Assembly: GCF_033807575.1 (NCBI RefSeq)
Contig: NC_084703.1
Span: 14,260,001-14,324,000 of the forward strand
Source: Cydia pomonella
Lineage: Eukaryota > Arthropoda > Insecta > Lepidoptera > Tortricidae
Length of the DNA: 64,000 nucleotides
Direction of reading: 5' to 3'
Part shown: piece by piece, positions 57,880 through 64,000 of the stretch
Layout of the letters: each line of letters opens with the position of its first letter
How positions within the stretch are numbered: the stretch's first letter is position 1
Made by a program: the position numbers and the translations under genes
The notes under the pieces: generated by a model
The model's input: the letters and a program-made list of their open reading frames with translations, nothing else
What the model was told of the DNA's origin: nothing
Databases searched by the model: none

Positions 57880-59440
57880 CCCTATAAAAATGGGAAACGT
57901 GCACACGAAGACGATGCTGGGAATCTGTAGCCAGATGTTGCCCCAAAAATAAACACTGCGCGTAGAGGAAAAGCTGGAGGTAAATATTCAGGCATGGCAA
58001 GAGCTAAAGCACAACTGCGGAATATAGATTCGGATGAGTATGAAATGATCTCTGACGTTGATGAGGATGCGGAGCGACGTATCATACGTGCACGAGGGAA
58101 GGACATCTATGAGTATACCAGGGCAACTCCTGCCATCAGCTCAGAAGTTGTAAAGAGCTCCTCCCCGGTCTCGAAAATCTATGAGGGGAACATAATTGAC
58201 GAAGTCTGCACGGAAGCCAACAATGTGCTAGAGGAGGCTCGCAAATCCGGGAACTTGAATGCCTCAGCCCTGTACCGACTGCTCCCAAATGTAGGCGGTC
58301 CGAATGCTCCGTGTCAGTGATGTATGCGGGAGTACTAAGGAGCATGGCGCTGTATGGGGCGCCAATATGGGCGGACAGGCTCTCGGAGCGCAACAGCGCC
58401 CTACTCAGGCGGCCTCAGTGAGTAGCAGCACAACGCACCATCAGGGCATATTCAACGGTGTCCTATGCCGCAGCGTGCCTCCTAGCTAATACCCCTCCGT
58501 GGGAGCTTGATGCTCAGGTACTGGCGGAGAGGTACCGAATGAGGGCGGAGGCGAGGGCGCGGAGATAACGCGTAGACCCCGAAGAGTCGGAGCGAGTGCT
58601 ACGTCAGGCAGAAGAGAGGCTCCTGGAACGATGGAAGGAAAACCTGGAGGACTCGCCCTATGGCACCCGCACCATTGGGGCACTCTTTTCATCGTTCCGG
58701 GAATGGATAAAGCGGAAAAGAGGTGTGCTATCATACCGGCTGACCCAGGTGGTGCTTCGGTCACTACCTGCACAAAATTCAACGGGAGCCGAGTCCGGTC
58801 TGTCATGAATGTGGTGACTCGGACGACACAGCCCAACACACCTTGGAGGTGTGTAACCGGTGGGATACCGAGAGAGGTGCCCTAACGGGCGTTATTGGGC
58901 GTAATCTCTCGCTGCATAGTGTTGTCTCGGCCATGTTATGCAGCGAGAGATCATGGAATGCGGTTGCCACCTTCTGTGAAACCGTTATGACACAAAAGGA
59001 GGCCGCTGAGCGAATACGCGAGGAAAATGTGGACGCGCATCCTCTCAGGCGCAGACGGCAGAGGAGAAGGCGAAAGCGCTATGCAGAAGCCTTAGTCTGA
59101 TCTTCCAATAGGGCTGGTGGGCTGGGTACCCACCATACGGCCCCACACGTCTAGGGGGAGGGCCATAGCGTCCCTGGTCCTCTCCTTCCTTAGCGCGGGT
59201 GCTCCCAGCGTCTATGCTGGGGAGCGTCGTGGTAGAATGGCTGCAATCCCTCGGCGCTCCCAGTAACGGCAGAGCGGGTGACGCCGCAGGGGATGTTAGT
59301 GGGTATTCTCCTCCCCTCCCTCTGTGTAGCAGAGAGAGCTGTGGGAGGAGCGAGTCCCACATACTACCCCCACATGGGCTGACCTGGCCCGGGGGTGAGA
59401 TGCGTAAATGCATTTACCCCTGCTTCACCAAAAAAAGGCG
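57880..59440 (+). mobile_element. Internally deleted R1-clade LINE
   Basis: The gag-like 5' part (frame 57994-58320, MARAKAQLRNIDSDEYEMIS, with EARKSGNLNASAL) is followed directly by the polymerase C-terminus: YAGVLRSMALYGAPIWAD, ERYRMRAEARARR, ERLLERWKENLED, and a zinc knuckle CHECGDSDDTAQHTLEVC, ending RRRKRYAEALV at 59098. The endonuclease and reverse transcriptase domains are missing. The 3' region ends GGGGTGAGATGCGTAAATGC before an A run at about 59431. Confidence 0.75.
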
Positions 59441-59864
59441 ATTATCTCACACTGTCACCGCATTTCGTTACGAAGTGCGGTGCAACGAATTCGCGAGCGG
59501 CGACGATGCTAAGGTGGTACAGTTGGCTCCGTATCTTCGTCCGGAGCTGCTATGCACGACGAACCAGGTTTATGAACTAAAACCAGAAGTAGAATAACCA
59601 GATTTTTATTATATACTATTTCTTAAGATTAATATTTATCAGATGCACCCCTACATTCAAAACGTATGTATCACAGAAGTACTGAACACTCATGTTTTGA
59701 GTGTCATCACAAGTAAAGGTAACAAAGCGGCAGGTTTATGTTAATCTACTGCGCTCGAGTAAACCCGAAAAATCCCCGGTTGGGCTCCCCTATTATTACA
59801 TATCTACAGTTTTAAATGTTTATAATAACGTAATCTTTATAATAACTGAGCCTCTTTCCATTAA

Positions 59865-60287
59865 ATGTACTGCCTCGAATATATTATCATTACCTTCTTA
59901 ATGCATTCATTACCTTCCCCAGTAAAACTGGAAGGAAAAGAAGTGAATGAAACAGATATGAATGAAGTTTTGGAAGTTTTTGTCACCTACGTCGGTTGGC
60001 ATCAGACCTTAATTTTGCAGAATAAACCATCTGGAAGGCAACACTAAAACACTTCATTACGTATAATTATAATAATGTACACTTGGAACTTACTGTGTAA
60101 ATCACTGGATGGCGATGAAGATTGTTTTGAACCACACTCCTTTTCGACACGCGAGAACGTAGGTATGTTCGCTAACAGCGGCATACGCGCGTCCGCTACG
60201 AGATCACGCGGCCAACTGACTGACGAACAATGCGTAGCATCGGCGGTAGACGCTATATACCCTTGCTATATAGCAAAATATAGCTAA
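59865..60287. other. Unassigned frames in the right part of the possible TIR element
   Basis: Frames at 59865-60047 (LEGKEVNETDMNEVLEVF) and 60075-60287 (ends CVASAVDAIYPCYIAKYS) do not match a family I recognise. They could be remnants of the protein encoded by the surrounding element. Confidence 0.2.
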
Positions 60288-60689
60288 TCCATTTCTCGCG
60301 TCGGTAATGAAGAAATTTCTTGAACCATACACTTATAAGGCTGTATAATTTTAACTTTTAATATCTAGCTTCTAATATTAAACGATTTAAAACATAACTA
60401 AATTAGTCATTAAGTGAGAAAACAACGAATTTTCTATTTTTAGTATCTTAAGGTTCAAATGTAGGTCAAAGTTATACCTTCATGCGTTACATGTAGAGAG
60501 GAATGAAAAAATTGGGTGTTAATTGTAAATATAAAGAAAACTATTACCTTTTTAGAATTGTTCGTTGAAGAGACATATACTTTAGGCCGTATGTTACAAC
60601 CTTGCTTTTACAGATATTCGAAAACAACAACACATTTTTGGTAAATTACCTAAAACACCGATTTGCACGAAATGCGAGAATGACCCTTC

Positions 60690-62335
60690 GCGAGTTACTC
60701 GCTCAGGTAAAACACTGCCTTAGGTAAATGAGTCACGTTCTCCATATCCTGCCTTACAAAGGCGTACAATAATTGGTTAGGTACTTATCTTAGATCAAAA
60801 TCCAATGTAAAGTACATTTTATAAACAAAAACAAAGCATGATATTAAATAACATAAATTACCATATTATGTAATTTTACTTAATTATTATTATATAACAA
60901 CAACATAATATTAATTACTTATTAACATTATAATATTATTTAATTACTAACATTATAGTGATTTAAACTTCCTAAAAAGTCATTAATGCTATAGAAGCAT
61001 TGCTTGACTAACCAATCAAACAGTTTGTTTTTAAAAGGTAATGATGGCAATTTCTTAAGGTCTTTGGGAAGCTTATTGAATATCTTTAATACTCATGCAT
61101 ATATTTTTTTGGAATGGGGATACAACAAATCCATTTGAAACCAAAATTTTAAATTCTTATCGTAAAAAAAAAAAAGTCCAGTGCTCTAAAGCAGAAACGT
61201 ATCATTATCTGCACAGTTTTTAGAATAACAACGACCCACTTACTTTCAGAGCATGAAAAATGAAAAAGCATTAGTTACAATTTATTAATTTTAAGTAGTT
61301 AAGTTAATTTGAGGAAGTTAGGACCGTTATTGAGACTGCTATACATGCCTTTGGATATTACCAGTGATCGGTTTTTTGGATTCGACATGGGGTGAATGAC
61401 CTCAATCATTATGTTAGTATGGATATGCCCCGGGAATCCGGGCTTTATGTTATTAGAAAAGGCAAAAAAATACAATGTGTTTATTTTATTACACTTTAAA
61501 ACATCTAAGTAGCTGATAGACGAGTACTTTTACTCACCATTCTATTGTCTAAATCAAACAAATGAGCACAAGTGTTTACACTGACAGCTCATTTGCTGCC
61601 TCCAAAGCGGCACATTTTGTACCGTTTGGATAAAAGTTCGGCGAGTAAGTACGCGTGTCTATCAGCTAATATATGGTTACTACGGGTTAATTGTTTGAAT
61701 AAATGAGTTAGTTATCAAAAAGTGAATTACACTTCTTTCAACTGAGAGGTAGTTTGAGAAAAACAATGTCCACAATGTCAAATGGTTTTATTGCTCACCA
61801 AAAATAATTAGAACTGAAATCCAGAGAAAATAATGAAATGTCAATGTCAAGATTTTGAAGTATTTTTTATATAAGCATATATCTGTCATGATGGAAAAAA
61901 TGTAATATATATGCTTTAATACTTTGTGGAGGTTTTAATATATTTTGCTTTAAATAAAATGTTGAGATTAGGTAAAGAATAGAAGTTTTTGTCTCATCTG
62001 GTTGCCATGTAAGAGTAAAAAATTCCTTAGAGATAATTTAAATTGTTTTATTTTTGTACGGTTTGTTCGGTATCGCGGGAAACTGTCGTATCTATATTAA
62101 CTTTTCTGCTTGATATCCCGCGAGGGAGAATCCAAAAAACCGATCACTGGATATTACACAAGAGCCACACAAACCCGCCGCCAAAAATAAAATCTTTTGA
62201 CAGTAGCAATCAACTAACTACCGACCCCAAAAGTAACAAAATATATTCGTGTTGTCAATTAGGGTCATTTTTCCGCATATCATTTTTTGTTGCTGTGTTG
62301 TCCATGAGTACGAGTACATATGTAAGTTTCTTGCC
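60690..62335. other. AT-rich stretch, little recognised
   Basis: No exon-like frame was found. One hairpin element lies at 61510-61669. Confidence 0.45.
61510..61669. mobile_element. Hairpin element with TAGCTGATAGACG ends
   Basis: TAGCTGATAGACGAGTACTT at left is mirrored by AAGTACGCGTGTCTATCAGCTA at right. The inner part TTTACTCACC / GGCGAGTAA also pairs. Non-coding. Confidence 0.6.
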
Positions 62336-62337
62336 CT

Positions 62338-62470
62338 AGCCACGTGGCTCACGGTTACTCGAAGCCGGCGCGTAGGCGTCTCCGTCAGCGGCGCCGTTGC
62401 CGCGGTAACGCCGTCATGTCAAGGCGCCCTGCCACCCCCGGGCCCCTCACACCGATACGTCAACTCAGCT
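62338..62470. promoter_or_regulatory. GC-rich island 3 with a CACGTG box
   Basis: About 125 GC-rich bases (GAAGCCGGCGCGTAGGCG, CAGCGGCGCCGTTGCCG) follow CACGTG at 62341-62346. It has no coding signature. As with 48205-48460, it may mark a promoter or 5' UTR exon; this is inferred from composition alone. Confidence 0.35.
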
Positions 62471-62822
62471 AGGGTCACCAGTTAGACGTTTACACTTAGG
62501 AACAATATTACAGTACTTACATATACATATCTAAAAGACCGAACTCGCCAAAAACATTACTCTTGCTTGTACATATTTCAGAAAGATATATTCTTTAGTG
62601 TATTTTTTTACAGCGTGGCAATCTTAACTGCGGGAAATTTTAACTAAGGTCAATTCAATACGCATAAGTGTAACTGGACTCAATACCGGGGCCTGTTTTT
62701 TATTCTTGTGAGTTTATACATTTACCACTAAACACTAAACGTAACCAGCACGTAGCAAATGTACGTCTGTACGAACTCGCAATAAACTCTAAGCCCCAAT
62801 GTGAAGGCGATAGTGTAAGGTA

Positions 62823-63828
62823 AAAAACCGCAAATCGATGTATAGTTTAGTCATTTGACACACGCATACTAGAGGTCAAAATAAAATTTGACCCGCAGTT
62901 CCTAAAAAAAATTCCCTCAGGAGGGGATTGCAGTCATTCTTTTTTTGTGTTTTTTCAGAAACCTATCGTGTGTTGATTTGTGGAATCATATGAAAGGGCT
63001 TTCTGAGGCGATTCTAGAAATATAGCACATTATTACATTTGTCATTTTTTTTATTAAAACAAAAATAATTTTCAAAACTATTACAGTTATTTTACGATTC
63101 ATGTTGTACCTACGTTTAAGTAGCACATTTACTGTTGTTAAGTTGATTTTAATTTAATCTAATTGTTGTTTTAACGCTGAGCGGAAGAATACTTGCGAAC
63201 CTTTGATACCTACCTACATTTGAATAATCATCTTTCATTCAACTTTCAGCCTCTATTTTAAGTCAGTATCTACCACAAAAACTAAACAAACTATACCAAA
63301 TGATGAAAAGACGCAGTAAAAGGGTTAAGGAGGTTACTAGGGTCCCTGTTAGATATATGGATATTACGTATCATTTTATGATTAAAATGTGGCGTATCTG
63401 CAGTAAAGTTCCATAAGTCTCTTAAAATAGGTACTGAAATAGAACTGTGTCACTTCGTAATATTGAAAATTGATTTCTTGGGGTTAGATATATGAGGATA
63501 TGCCGTATCGTTTGTGGTATATTGTACAAAAAACAAATTAGCCATATCGCGTCTGCAAGAGCCCAAACTCGTTATGTTTTAAAAATTGTTTTTGTTTTAA
63601 TTAAAAAAAAAAGACTAAAATGTAATAATTTGGTATATGTCTAGAATCGCCCCAGAAAGTCCTTTCATATTATACCACACATAAATGAAAGGTTTCTGAA
63701 AAAAAAAGAATTACTCGCCACTCCCCTCCTAAGGGCAATTTTTTTAGGAACTGCGGGATAAACATTTTGTTTTGTCCTCTAGTATGCGTGTGCCAAATGG
63801 CTAAACTGTACATCGAATTGCGGTTTTT
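62823..63828. mobile_element. 1-kb foldback element with arms of about 260 bp
   Basis: The left arm (62823-63085) contains AAACCGCAAATCGATGTA, CACACGCATACTAGAGG, CCCGCAGTTCCTAAAAAAA and GGCGATTCTAGA; the right arm (63570-63828) contains the reverse complements in the opposite order, with moderate divergence. The loop is about 480 bp. A 77-codon minus-strand frame in the right arm looks fortuitous. Confidence 0.8.
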
Positions 63829-64000
63829 CTTTGAAATTGGGCTCGTACGGCTTCCACTACGAGCCACTCTTATCCCACAGCCACACTTATCCGTATTCAC
63901 CATAATTGAAATGTTCTCCGTGTTTTACGTCATTAACTACAGTGCATCCATCATATGACCATAGATTGTGTCAATAAACCGGATGCTCTCTGATGTACGC

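Larger units (their letters stand above)
56889..60686. mobile_element. Possible 3.8-kb TIR element hosting an R1 insertion
   Basis: GGGTCATTCTCTCATTTCG and TGCAAATCGGTG (56889-56919) pair with CACCGATTTGCACGAAATG and CGAGAATGACCC (60656-60686), one mismatch in 31. Inside, GGTAATGAA motifs cluster at 57050-57180 and TTCATTACC at 59886-59916. No recognisable transposase was seen. The pairing could also come from two separate copies of one short repeat. Confidence 0.4.

Noticed and set aside
59045..59597. Frames of 122 and 132 codons after the R1 polymerase
   Set aside because: They lie in the GC-rich 3' region of the R1 element and its flank; no retroelement or host domain is encoded.

Overview
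The window looks like nuclear DNA of a moth or butterfly (Lepidoptera). This is an inference from its AT-rich base composition, host genes split by GT-AG introns of 0.2-8 kb, a dense load of short hairpin elements, R1-, RTE- and CR1-like LINE remnants, a tRNA-headed SINE, and a dispersed repeat that starts near CGGCCAAGTGCGAGT and ends GGAACCCTAA. Species cannot be told. Nothing prokaryotic was seen: no operons, CRISPR array or rRNA.

Two host genes are supported. (1) 11939-33477, plus strand: a TTC39-family gene (tetratricopeptide repeat protein 39, IML2/DUF3808 type). I could follow it through 13 coding exons that join in frame from ATG to stop, giving a 614-residue protein. A second possible first coding exon lies at 12487-12552. 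(2) 40394 to beyond the recognisable part of the window, plus strand: the 5' coding part of an IGF2BP/Imp-like RNA-binding protein, with RRM1 in two exons and a poorly conserved RRM2 start in a third exon at 45500-45580. Later exons were not recognised here.

Layout. 1-11.9 kb: intergenic or 5' flank with hairpin elements, copies of the GGAACCCTAA repeat and a nested LINE remnant. 11.9-33.5 kb: TTC39 gene. Its third intron (14.9-22.7 kb) carries a degenerate copy of the alternative first exon, an inverted copy of the exon 8/intron 8 boundary, and a repeat with a tandemly amplified core. Intron 7 holds three LINE-derived pieces, and intron 8 a 36-bp minisatellite. 33.5-40.3 kb: intergenic, with a SINE, a near-perfect 148-bp hairpin MITE, an RTE-like tail and paired MITEs. 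40.4-64 kb: Imp and its very long introns or downstream region. These contain GC-rich islands with CACGTG boxes, a minus-strand LINE, a GTTGAA tandem array, a decayed Tc1/mariner-superfamily transposon with both terminal repeats, an internally deleted R1 element inside a possible 3.8-kb TIR element, and a 1-kb foldback repeat.

I found no coherent new multi-gene system. The least ordinary signal is that the TTC39 gene contains several partial copies of itself: an inverted exon-8 donor copy, a first-exon copy and an exon-6 fragment. The inverted copy could form about 350 bp of intramolecular duplex in the pre-mRNA across exons 4-8.
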